From Candidatus Gastranaerophilales bacterium (GTDB lineage Bacteria > Cyanobacteriota > Vampirovibrionia > Gastranaerophilales > Gastranaerophilaceae): a DNA stretch of 7,587 bases. Under the pieces are notes generated by a model. It was not told the origin of the DNA, ran no database searches, and worked only from the letters and a program-made list of their open reading frames with translations. The stretch spans positions 1 to 7,587 of the forward strand of contig CALVAU010000004.1 in NCBI GenBank assembly GCA_944325615.1, given 5' to 3'. This document shows positions 1 through 5,551 of the stretch, piece by piece; positions within the stretch are counted from its first letter, which is position 1; each line of letters opens with the position of its first letter. The translations under genes were made by a program, and so were the position numbers.

Positions 1-290
1 ACTATTTCTATCCGGCTTTTTGGTTTCAAACTTTGTTGGTTTTTGCGATATTTTTAATTTTTCTGTTTGTTATACAACGCTTTGGAATTCAAATTGAAGT
101 ATTAACTCTTTCTGTTTATTTGCTTCTTTATTCAATTGCAAGATTTATAGTTGAGGGAATAAGAGTTGATAGTGCTTTGAATGTCGGTGAAATTCATATT
201 GCACAGATAATTTCTGTTTGTATTTCTATATTTGCTTTATTATTTTTGATTATACTTTTAGTAAAACATTATAAAAGTAGAAGTGTTTAA
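1..290 (+). CDS. lgt: Prolipoprotein diacylglyceryl transferase, C-terminal part (5' end outside window)
   Basis: This is the last 95 residues of an integral membrane enzyme that moves diacylglycerol from phosphatidylglycerol to the lipobox cysteine of prolipoproteins. The frame is open from base 3 to the TAA at 288-290, so the gene begins upstream; the TTG at 33 is not a real start. The visible part starts with YPAFWFQ, matching the family's HPT-x-LYE region. It continues through a TM segment (LVFAIFLIFLFVI), then YSIARFIVEGIRVDS, which matches the conserved GRFF-E-R segment containing an Arg essential in E. coli Lgt. A last TM helix (AQIISVCISIFALLFLIILLV) and a short Lys/Arg tail follow, which is the normal Lgt ending. 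The Glu of LYE is replaced by Gln here (FWFQ). No terminator follows, so it is probably co-transcribed with the transporter 35 nt downstream. Confidence 0.87.
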   Translation, partial: YFYPAFWFQTLLVFAIFLIFLFVIQRFGIQIEVLTLSVYLLLYSIARFIVEGIRVDSALNVGEIHIAQIISVCISIFALLFLIILLVKHYKSRSV

Positions 291-325
291 TTGATTTTTT
301 TATTTTTTAGTGGTTTTATAAAGGA

Positions 326-1504
326 ATGAAAATTTTAGATAATAAAAAGCACCCCATTTTATGGCTTGATCAAGCGCATTTAGTAAATGATATTTATACA
401 GGTATGTTAAATCCGATAATGCCATTCATTGCTGCGAAATTAAGCATATCAATGGCTTTTGCAACAATAATCTTAAGCCTTTCACATATATTTTCATCGC
501 TTCTTCAGCCTCTATTTGGTTTTTGGGCTGATAGCATTGTAAAAAGAGTTTTTATTTTCTGGGGACTTATTTTTACCTCAATTTTTATATCCATAGCTCC
601 AGCTTCAACTAACGTATTTATACTTATTTTGTGCATAATACTCGGAAGTCTCGGCTCAAGCTTTTTTCATCCGCAAGCTCTCGGGTTTGTTGTAAGATTT
701 GCGGATAATGATGTTGCCAAAACTATGGGGCTTTTTATTGCGATGGGCTCAATAGGATTCTCCTTTGGTCCTTTATTATCTGCTTTTGTTACGCAGTTTT
801 GGGGCCTTTCTCATATGCCGATATTATGTTTGCCGGGTATTATTGTTGCTCTATTAATGTTTAAGCTGGTTCCCAGAATATCTGCAGATAATATTGAAAA
901 ATCAAAATTGTCATTCAATAGTGCGTTCAAAGATATATTAACAAATAAAAAGCTCAGAATACTTATTGTAATTGCCATGCTTAAGACATTGATAACTACT
1001 TCCTGCTCTATTTTATTGCCGTTTTTTTTTTTATGTTTAGGGTATAAACCTTTTTATATTGGATGTGTGTTATTCGGTTTTATTTTTGCGGGCGGAATTG
1101 GTTCTATGCTAAGCAGAGGATTCGAAAAAAAGGCAGGGACAGCTAATATATTCTATCTGTCAATGATATCAACTCTGCCTTTAATGATAATATTTGCATT
1201 GACTTATAAAGATTTTCCGATGATTTCAAATGTAATATTTATATTAATCGGTTTTATTACAATGCTTGCGCAGCCTGTAATGATGGTAATGGCACAGTCT
1301 GTTCTGCCGCAATATAAAAGTATTATCGGCGGGTTTATAAACGGTTTTTCATGGGGTGTTGTTGCGGTATTTATGTCAGCAATAGGATTTATAGCACAAG
1401 CTAAAGGTATAATTCCTGTACTAATTGTTGTTTCTATGATTCCTGCAATTTGTTCTATATTCATGATTAAACGACTTTTCATTGAAGAAAAGCCGTTTAA
1501 TTAA
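326..1504 (+). CDS. MFS transporter, fosmidomycin-resistance (Fsr)-like
   Basis: A 392-residue, about 12-TM inner-membrane secondary transporter of the major facilitator superfamily. Family-like segments are HLVNDIYTGMLNP (18-30) in TM1, SLLQPLFGFWAD (58-69, the TM2-loop2-3 motif), LGSLGSSFFHPQALGF (106-121, the Fsr-type GS-FHP motif) and AMGSIGFSFGPLL (139-151). The C-terminal half contains LAQPVMMVMAQSVLPQY (314-330) followed by GGFINGFSWG. Length matches Fsr proteins (about 390-405). Fsr homologues export fosmidomycin and related small molecules, but the natural substrate here cannot be read from sequence. The only in-frame ATG upstream of TM1 is at 326, because a TAG lies in frame at 308-310. 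Oddly, the AAGGA at 321-325 touches the ATG with no spacer, so translation may rely on coupling to lgt or on another site. It ends 21 bp from a convergent gene with no clear terminator. Confidence 0.85.
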   Translation: MKILDNKKHPILWLDQAHLVNDIYTGMLNPIMPFIAAKLSISMAFATIILSLSHIFSSLLQPLFGFWADSIVKRVFIFWGLIFTSIFISIAPASTNVFILILCIILGSLGSSFFHPQALGFVVRFADNDVAKTMGLFIAMGSIGFSFGPLLSAFVTQFWGLSHMPILCLPGIIVALLMFKLVPRISADNIEKSKLSFNSAFKDILTNKKLRILIVIAMLKTLITTSCSILLPFFFLCLGYKPFYIGCVLFGFIFAGGIGSMLSRGFEKKAGTANIFYLSMISTLPLMIIFALTYKDFPMISNVIFILIGFITMLAQPVMMVMAQSVLPQYKSIIGGFINGFSWGVVAVFMSAIGFIAQAKGIIPVLIVVSMIPAICSIFMIKRLFIEEKPFN

Positions 1505-1525
1505 AAAATATTAATAACACACTAA

Positions 1526-1801
1526 TTAAGCCAAAACAGAAAATGATTTTTTGATATTATCATTTTGATGTTTTCTAGCAAGTTTTTCTTGAAGACTTGC
1601 TAATTTGAACAAAAGACTGTTAGATGCTAAATCCAGGCTTAATTTTTTGTCCATTTCATGAAGCATTGTGAGATTGTTTTCTCCTCCAAATGTGTTATTG
1701 GAAAGCGCGTTATTCATCTGCGTATAGTTTTGCATTACGCCAAATGCCGCGTTGTTCATGCTTCTTGCTGCGTTAAATCTTGCAATTGATGAAACTAACA
1801 T
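1526..1801 (-). CDS. Small helical protein of unknown function (91 aa)
   Basis: I do not recognise a family. The 91-residue protein has no signal peptide or TM helix. Its N-terminal third is Asn/Met/Ala-rich (SMNNAAFGVMQNYTQMNN, about 14-31), followed by NNTFGGENN. The second half is amphipathic helix with Leu spacing typical of coiled coils (LHEMDKKLSLDLASNSLLFKL, about 47-67, then SLQEKLARKH), ending in a basic KKSFSVLA tail. The ATG at 1801 is preceded by GAGGG with a short spacer. A near-consensus promoter lies about 60 bp upstream, which argues that this is a real, separately transcribed gene. The N-terminal Asn/Met/Ala style recalls the Asn-rich protein at the right edge of the window, so both could belong to a lineage-specific set. 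It converges on the MFS gene. Confidence 0.68.
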   Translation of the reverse strand: MLVSSIARFNAARSMNNAAFGVMQNYTQMNNALSNNTFGGENNLTMLHEMDKKLSLDLASNSLLFKLASLQEKLARKHQNDNIKKSFSVLA

Positions 1802-1862
1802 TTACCCTCACTAACCTGGGCTTATCAAATCGACCACCCAAAAACCATGTTTTTACTTTTCT

Positions 1863-1891
1863 ATTCTAAAACATATTTTTTTATTTTGCAA
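1863..1891 (-). promoter_or_regulatory. Sigma70-type promoter for the 91-aa protein gene
   Basis: Read on the - strand this is TTGCAA (1891-1886), a 17-bp spacer, and TAGAAT (1868-1863). The predicted start is near G1856, giving a leader of about 55 nt before the ATG at 1801. The leader carries a weak AAAAAC-ATG-GUUUUU hairpin (about 1839-1854) but nothing I can match to a known riboswitch. Both boxes and the spacer are close to consensus. Confidence 0.7.
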
Positions 1892-1948
1892 GTAATAAAC
1901 CTGACTAATTTTTATTAACTTTTGTAACGATTTTTCTTAACTCTGAAA

Positions 1949-1977
1949 TTGAATATTTTATATATACTTTATATATG
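1949..1977 (+). promoter_or_regulatory. Candidate promoter for an orphan + strand RNA
   Basis: TTGAAT (1949-1954), a 17-bp spacer and TATATG (1972-1977) predict a start near 1984. The surrounding sequence is very AT-rich, so promoter-like matches come easily. The assignment is strengthened by a perfectly oriented intrinsic terminator about 110 nt downstream with no + strand gene between. Confidence 0.45.
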
Positions 1978-1985
1978 TAAGAGAG

Positions 1986-2043
1986 CGTTAAATAAAACGA
2001 GAGATATTAAAAGAGAGATTATCCGTTAAATAAAAGAGAGATA
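1986..2043 (+). repeat. Two-copy direct repeat within the putative sRNA
   Basis: Copy 1 (1986-2006) and copy 2 (2024-2043) share CGTTAAATAAAA then GAGAGATA, differing only by one extra C in copy 1. They are offset by 38 nt. A partial third copy, TTAAAAGAGAGAT (about 2007-2019), sits between them. Only two full copies with no uniform spacer exclude a CRISPR array. Confidence 0.7.
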
Positions 2044-2074
2044 CTTTAAATTCCTTCCTTCCTAAAAAAAGTAT

Positions 2075-2101
2075 AGCCCCTTAAAAAAGGGGCTTTTTTT
2101 T
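2075..2101 (+). terminator. Intrinsic terminator (+ strand; possibly also serves pyk)
   Basis: An 8-bp stem AGCCCCTT (2075-2082) / AAGGGGCT (2087-2094) with an AAAA loop is followed directly by an unbroken T run (2095-2100). That polarity fits + strand transcription. On the - strand, the stem is followed by ATAC and then seven Ts, so it could also end pyk, whose stop codon lies 29 bp away. Confidence 0.85.
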
Positions 2102-2122
2102 GTCTTTATTTATTTTGCAAAA

Positions 2123-3562
2123 TTAATCAGCAGAACCTATTTTGTGAATTTTAATAAAATTAGTACCGCCTAAAAGTAATTCTGGAACTGAGCCTGTGAA
2201 AATTACTGTATCATTTTTGATCAAATTTAGATTTTGAATCAAAAAGCTATCAATTTTTTGCAATGAAGCTTTATCAAATTTGCCTTCAAAGTGTATTTCG
2301 ATAGGAAATACGCCTCTGTATAGTTTAATATTTCTGCAAATACTTCTTTCAGGACAGCAAGCGTAAATCGGTACGCTCAGACGGCCTTCAGAAAGAAATT
2401 TGGCCGTAAATCCGCTTGCTGTAAGAGCAACAACTGCTTTAATATCCATTTTCTTTGCCATATCAGCAATTGACATTCCTATTGCCATTGCTTGGTTATC
2501 TTTTACATCTTCAATCATTTTCCATGGAAATTTATTTTTTCTCATGAATGGTGAAGCTTCTACGGTATCTGCAATTTTTTTCATCATCGCAACGGATTCT
2601 ACTGGGTATGCTCCTGCTGCAGTTTCGCCTGATAGCATAATCGCATCAGTGCCATCAAGAATTGCATTTGCAACATCACTTGTCTCAGCACGTGTTGGAA
2701 TAGGGTTTTCTATCATACTTTCAAGCATTTGAGTTGCAACAATTACGACTTTTCTTTTTATATTAGCTTTTCTTATTATCGTTTTTTGAACTATCGGTAC
2801 TTTTTCAGTTGAAATTTCAATACCTAGATCCCCTCTTGCAACCATAATTCCGTCTGATACATCAATAATTGCGTCAATATTTTCAACGGCTTGGGGTTTT
2901 TCAATTTTTGAAATTATTTTTATGTGATTGTAGTTATTGGACTTAAGAATGTTTTTAAGCATAACTACATCTTCTGCTTCTCTTACAAAAGATAGTCCAA
3001 GGTAATCTATGTCATTTTCGCAAGCAAATTTTACAAATTTTAAATCACGTTCGGTAAGTACATCAATACTGCCTGTAGAACCAGGAATATTAATTCCTTT
3101 TCGTTGTTTTAAAAGTCCGTCTGTTAGAGCTTTTGCTGAAATAACATCATTTTCTATTGATATTACTTCAAATTGAATTTTACCGTCATCAATCAAAATC
3201 ATTTCACCAGGGTGAACGTCAGAGGCTATTCCTTTATAATCAACAGGTATTATGCCGTCTTTTAGTTCTGATTGGTGTTTGAATTTTAATATTTCACCTT
3301 TTTTTAACTCTATTGGGTTGTCAAGACAACCTATTCTTATTTTTGGCCCTTGTAAATCAAGTAATACAGGTATAATTGTTTTTTCTTCTTTTTCTAATTC
3401 TCTTATGTATGAGAGGTTTCTGCTGTGGATATCAACATCACCATGAGAAGAATTTATACGGAACATTGTAACTCCGCTATGATATAGTTTTGTTATCATT
3501 TCTTTGCTACTTGAAGCGGGGCCTAGTGTAGCTACAATTTTTGTCATGTTAAAGTTAATCAT
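2123..3562 (-). CDS. pyk: Pyruvate kinase, K+-independent type
   Basis: This glycolytic enzyme converts phosphoenolpyruvate and ADP to pyruvate and ATP in the cytoplasm. It has 479 residues, the usual bacterial length. Motifs in order are TKIVATLGPAS (7-17), FRINSSHG (34-41, keeping the active-site Arg, Asn and second Ser), LLDLQGPKIR (67-76), the B domain (about 75-165), and IKIISKIEKPQAVEN (214-228, catalytic Lys219 and metal ligand Glu221). GIMVARGDLGIEI (238-250, Asp245), ATQMLESMIENPIPTRAE (276-293) and DAIMLSGETAAGAYP (306-320) follow, then the C-terminal regulatory domain. Leu70 and Lys74 occupy the positions that are Thr113 and Glu117 in muscle enzyme; the Leu/Lys pair marks K+-independent pyruvate kinases. 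The start at 3562 has GGAG seven bases upstream, whereas the second Met (residue 6) lacks a suitably placed SD. It is monocistronic and divergent from the SLH gene. Confidence 0.96.
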   Translation of the reverse strand: MINFNMTKIVATLGPASSSKEMITKLYHSGVTMFRINSSHGDVDIHSRNLSYIRELEKEEKTIIPVLLDLQGPKIRIGCLDNPIELKKGEILKFKHQSELKDGIIPVDYKGIASDVHPGEMILIDDGKIQFEVISIENDVISAKALTDGLLKQRKGINIPGSTGSIDVLTERDLKFVKFACENDIDYLGLSFVREAEDVVMLKNILKSNNYNHIKIISKIEKPQAVENIDAIIDVSDGIMVARGDLGIEISTEKVPIVQKTIIRKANIKRKVVIVATQMLESMIENPIPTRAETSDVANAILDGTDAIMLSGETAAGAYPVESVAMMKKIADTVEASPFMRKNKFPWKMIEDVKDNQAMAIGMSIADMAKKMDIKAVVALTASGFTAKFLSEGRLSVPIYACCPERSICRNIKLYRGVFPIEIHFEGKFDKASLQKIDSFLIQNLNLIKNDTVIFTGSVPELLLGGTNFIKIHKIGSAD

Positions 3563-3608
3563 TTTTTTTCTCCAAGTTCATATTGTTAATACATAACATT
3601 TCAGATAT

Positions 3609-3637
3609 TTAATAAAATTTTTGTTAACACTTTACAA
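3609..3637 (-). promoter_or_regulatory. Probable pyk promoter
   Basis: On the - strand this is TTGTAA (3637-3632), a 17-bp spacer and TATTAA (3614-3609), giving a leader of about 40 nt. Its -35 box overlaps the -35 box of the divergent SLH-gene promoter. An 8-bp palindrome, TGTTAACA (3622-3629), lies in its spacer. Confidence 0.5.
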
Positions 3638-3659
3638 AAAAATATCAGTTCTCTATAAT
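3631..3659 (+). promoter_or_regulatory. Strong promoter for the SLH-domain protein gene
   Basis: TTTACA (3631-3636), a 17-bp spacer and a perfect TATAAT (3654-3659) predict a start near 3666. The leader is about 47 nt and contains a 12-bp palindrome. This is the best -10 box in the window, which suits an abundant envelope protein. Confidence 0.82.
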
Positions 3660-3680
3660 ATATACAACAAACAAAAACTG

Positions 3681-3692
3681 TTTACTAGTAAA
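3681..3692. promoter_or_regulatory. 12-bp perfect palindrome in the SLH-gene leader
   Basis: TTTACTAGTAAA is a perfect palindrome at roughly +16 to +27 of the predicted transcript, just upstream of the SD (GAGGA, 3698-3702). It could be an operator for a dimeric repressor. As RNA it would form only a weak hairpin. No regulator is known; AT-rich palindromes also occur by chance. Confidence 0.3.
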
Positions 3693-3712
3693 AAGATGAG
3701 GAATTGAGATTT

Positions 3713-4984
3713 ATGAAAAAACTTTTAGGCGGTTTAGTGGTCTTGTTATTCGCAGCATTTTTTACAATGCCTGCATTTGCATCAGTATCAATTAATGATG
3801 TAAGTGAAGACTACTGGGCAAACAAGGAAATTGTAGATGTCGTATCTAATGACATCATGTTGCTGGATTCACAAAAGAATTTTAACCCAGAAAAGAAAGT
3901 ATCAAGAATTTGTTTTGTGAAGGCATTATTGAAACTGTTATCAAATGATAATTTAAATGTTTCAATTCAAAACTCATTCACTGATGTATCTGCAAGTGAT
4001 GAAAATTACGATGATATCCTTCGCTCTCAACAATTAGGTTTGGTATATGGATATCCGGACAAAACTTTTAAAGCTTCAAAATTAATGTCAAGAGCTGAAA
4101 CTCAATCTGTAATCAGCCATATTACAAAAGATAAAGTATCTGATACATCAGCTCTATCTTCATTTGTTGATTACAAATCTATTCCATGCTGGGCAAAACC
4201 TGTATATGCTAAGACTCTTGAATATGGAATTTATGTAAATTATCCAAATGAAAAAGAACTTCGTCCAAATGATATTTTAACAAGAGCTGAGGCTGCTGTT
4301 CTTTTATCAAGATTGAAAGCAAAATTAGATCTAGTAAAAGGCGAATACAAAGGTGAAGCAGTTGAACATTTAAAAGTTAAGAAAAATGCTCCTAACAATG
4401 AAGTTTATGTAATGAAAAAAGCTAATGTTATCAAAGAAGGTAACGTATTATCAATTGCATTTACAGAAAACTTTAAATCAGAAGAAAGAGCAGCTGGTGA
4501 AGCAGTTTATTTTGTTAATGAAGAACCTATTTATACAGAAGAAGGTACTTTGATTATTCCAGCAAATTCAAAATTTAACGGAACTATTCTTGGTATTGAA
4601 AAACAAAAGAAATTTAACAAAAATGCCAGAGTACATATTCAAATTAATGAAATAGTTACACCAGATGGTCATAAAGCTTCTATCAATGCAAAACCTTTCT
4701 ATAAAAATTATGAATTGAAAGAAGGACCGTGGATGACAGCAGGCAAATTGCTATTATACACAGCAGGCGGTGCTGCTATCGGTACAGGTGCAGGTGTTGG
4801 CTTTGCATTTATTCCAAATCCTGCTAATATCGGAGCTGGTGTCGCAATCGGTACTCCTGTTGGTGCTGGTGTAGGTCTTATTACAGGTCTTGTAACTCCA
4901 GGTTTAAAATACCACGCAAAATCTGGTGAAGAAATTTATGTTATCTTACTTGAAGATGCATCTGTTGCAAAACAAGCTTTATAA
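3713..4984 (+). CDS. Secreted three-SLH-domain protein with beta-rich middle and glycine-zipper C-terminus
   Basis: A 423-residue exported envelope protein. A Sec signal peptide covers about 1-23 (MKKLLGG, hydrophobic core, MPAFA). Three SLH domains follow: about 27-79, 89-140 and 151-203. Domains 2 and 3 carry the binding-type motifs SRAE (126-129) and TRAE (190-193); domain 1 is degenerate (VSRICF). SLH domains bind cell-wall-linked polysaccharide, so the N-terminus probably anchors to the wall. Residues 215-335 form a predicted beta-rich region with GTLIIPANSKFNGTI (278-292) and VTPDGHKASINA (315-326), loosely reminiscent of VirB10/TrbI-type beta domains. Residues 343-396 are a Gly/Ala-rich glycine-zipper hairpin with Asn-Pro at the turn, probably membrane-inserting. 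The ATG at 3713 is chosen because GAGGA lies 10 nt upstream and the signal peptide starts there; an in-frame TTG at 3704 sits too close to the SD. Two Cys (67, 159) might pair. Single-gene unit. Confidence 0.85.
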   Translation: MKKLLGGLVVLLFAAFFTMPAFASVSINDVSEDYWANKEIVDVVSNDIMLLDSQKNFNPEKKVSRICFVKALLKLLSNDNLNVSIQNSFTDVSASDENYDDILRSQQLGLVYGYPDKTFKASKLMSRAETQSVISHITKDKVSDTSALSSFVDYKSIPCWAKPVYAKTLEYGIYVNYPNEKELRPNDILTRAEAAVLLSRLKAKLDLVKGEYKGEAVEHLKVKKNAPNNEVYVMKKANVIKEGNVLSIAFTENFKSEERAAGEAVYFVNEEPIYTEEGTLIIPANSKFNGTILGIEKQKKFNKNARVHIQINEIVTPDGHKASINAKPFYKNYELKEGPWMTAGKLLLYTAGGAAIGTGAGVGFAFIPNPANIGAGVAIGTPVGAGVGLITGLVTPGLKYHAKSGEEIYVILLEDASVAKQAL

Positions 4985-5006
4985 GATAGTAATTTCTTAA
5001 ATTTTT

Positions 5007-5044
5007 AAAGAAGCCTGATAATTTAATTATCAGGCTTCTTTTTT
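5007..5044 (+). terminator. Intrinsic terminator after the SLH gene
   Basis: A long perfect inverted repeat is centred on 5024: AAAGAAGCCTGATAATT (5007-5023) pairs with its complement (5025-5041). The Ts at 5039-5044 follow directly. It begins 22 bp after the stop codon. The stem is symmetric enough to act in both directions, but no - strand gene ends here. Confidence 0.93.
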
Positions 5045-5129
5045 ATCAATTATTATTAGGTCTTTTGGAGAAGTGCATTTAGTACATTGTCGATAGTAAA
5101 GGTTTTTAAATAGCTTAAAATGTAATTGT

Positions 5130-5145
5130 GGATATTTTAATATCC
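5130..5145. promoter_or_regulatory. Inverted repeat upstream of the CxxC protein gene
   Basis: GGATATT (5130-5136) and AATATCC (5139-5145) form a perfect 7-bp inverted repeat around TT, ending 24 bp before the ATG. It could be an operator, or a leader hairpin close to the SD (GGAG, 5158-5161). I see no convincing -35/-10 pair between the preceding terminator and this gene, so the promoter may overlap the repeat. Confidence 0.35.
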
Positions 5146-5169
5146 GTAAAAATTATAGGAGTTTTAAGT

Positions 5170-5466
5170 ATGAAAAGATTGTTTATGACACTAGCCTTGT
5201 TCGGTTTTTTATTAATACCTGCACAATCTGCTAATGCTTGGTGTGTAAGTGAATTGAATCCGCTTCCTTATGTTGGTATTGGACATAATACAAGTACATT
5301 TAGTCTAAATCCGTTTACTGGTTTTAGAAATTGTAATCCTTGCAAAGTTAAAAAAGCCGAATGTGATCCTTGTAAAGTTCAAGTAGCACCTAAACCTTGC
5401 AATAAGTGTGCAAAAGCTTTTCCTGATACACCTTGTCCAAGCTGCAGAATAATGAATGGATACTAA
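5170..5466 (+). CDS. Small secreted protein with four CxxC motifs
   Basis: A 98-residue protein with a clear Sec signal peptide (MKRLF, hydrophobic core, PAQSANA; likely cut after residue 23). The mature part has nine cysteines: Cys25 and four CxxC pairs, CNPC (55-58), CDPC (65-68), CNKC (77-80) and CPSC (89-92). The first two units repeat as C-N/D-PCKV. There is no lipobox, so it is not a typical lipoprotein. Such spacing suits metal binding (Zn, Fe) or disulfide cross-linking in the envelope; I cannot assign a family. The frame is open back to a GTG at 5128. The ATG at 5170 is preferred because GGAG lies eight nt upstream and the signal peptide begins there. It follows the SLH gene in the same direction but behind a terminator, and is closed by its own terminator. 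Confidence 0.78.
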   Translation: MKRLFMTLALFGFLLIPAQSANAWCVSELNPLPYVGIGHNTSTFSLNPFTGFRNCNPCKVKKAECDPCKVQVAPKPCNKCAKAFPDTPCPSCRIMNGY

Positions 5467-5481
5467 ATAATTAACTGAGGA

Positions 5482-5498
5482 ATGCGTATTTTACGCAT
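5482..5498. other. Short hairpin before the terminator
   Basis: ATGCGTA (5482-5488) and TACGCAT (5492-5498) form a 7-bp stem with a TTT loop, 15 bp after the CxxC gene stop. No T run follows on either strand, so it is not a terminator itself. It may stabilise the 3' end of the transcript. Confidence 0.45.
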
Positions 5499-5499
5499 A

Positions 5500-5536
5500 A
5501 AAAAGAGAAACTTTATTTATTAAAGTTTCTCTTTTT
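5500..5536. terminator. Bidirectional intrinsic terminator between convergent genes
   Basis: A 16-bp inverted repeat (5500-5515 with 5521-5536) around a 5-nt loop has GAGAAACTTTA at its core. The A run on one side and T run on the other give a U tract in both directions. It ends the CxxC gene (+) and the kinase gene (-), whose stop codon lies 15 bp beyond. Confidence 0.9.
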
Positions 5537-5551
5537 ATATTGATAAATTGG

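Larger units (their letters stand above)
1984..2101 (+). ncRNA. Putative small RNA with an anti-Shine-Dalgarno loop
   Basis: A roughly 118-nt unit lies between a + strand promoter and a + strand terminator, while both flanking genes are on the - strand. No useful reading frame exists; the only ATG nearby is followed at once by TAA. The 5' part holds two near-identical 20-21 nt direct repeats (1986-2006 and 2024-2043) and four GAGAG motifs. The 3' part folds as ATACTTT (2041-2047) pairing with AAAGTAT (2068-2074). This presents a 20-nt loop containing UUCCUUCCUUCC (2051-2062). The terminator hairpin begins at the very next base, so the two stems could stack. C-rich loops that pair with SD sites are known in other bacterial sRNAs such as S. 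aureus RNAIII; the parallel here is inference. I match it to no known RNA family. The 5' boundary is predicted only. Confidence 0.5.

Noticed and set aside
1204..1482. 92-codon open frame on the - strand inside the MFS gene
   Set aside because: It is antisense to a well-supported transporter, with no SD and no family-like sequence.
1825..1848. 7-codon upstream ORF in the leader of the 91-aa gene (- strand ATG at 1848)
   Set aside because: It has no SD and nothing in the peptide suggests a known leader-peptide mechanism; such short frames arise by chance.
1802..1862. Riboswitch in the leader of the 91-aa gene
   Set aside because: The leader is only about 55 nt with one weak hairpin and matches no riboswitch class I know.
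1981..2043. CRISPR array or coding repeat
   Set aside because: Only two full copies, no regular spacers, no cas genes and no reading frame across it.
2400..2732. 110-codon open frame on the + strand inside pyk
   Set aside because: It is the reverse-strand shadow of the most conserved part of pyruvate kinase.
3252..3446. 64-codon open frame on the + strand inside pyk
   Set aside because: Antisense shadow of the pyk B domain with no promoter or SD.
5128..5169. GTG-initiated 14-residue extension of the CxxC protein
   Set aside because: It would put extra residues before a clean signal peptide, and the SD (GGAG) points to the ATG at 5170.
5230..5245. Lipoprotein signal in the CxxC protein (Cys25 near the cleavage site)
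   Set aside because: The residues before Cys25 (ANAW) do not fit a lipobox; Trp at -1 is not accepted.
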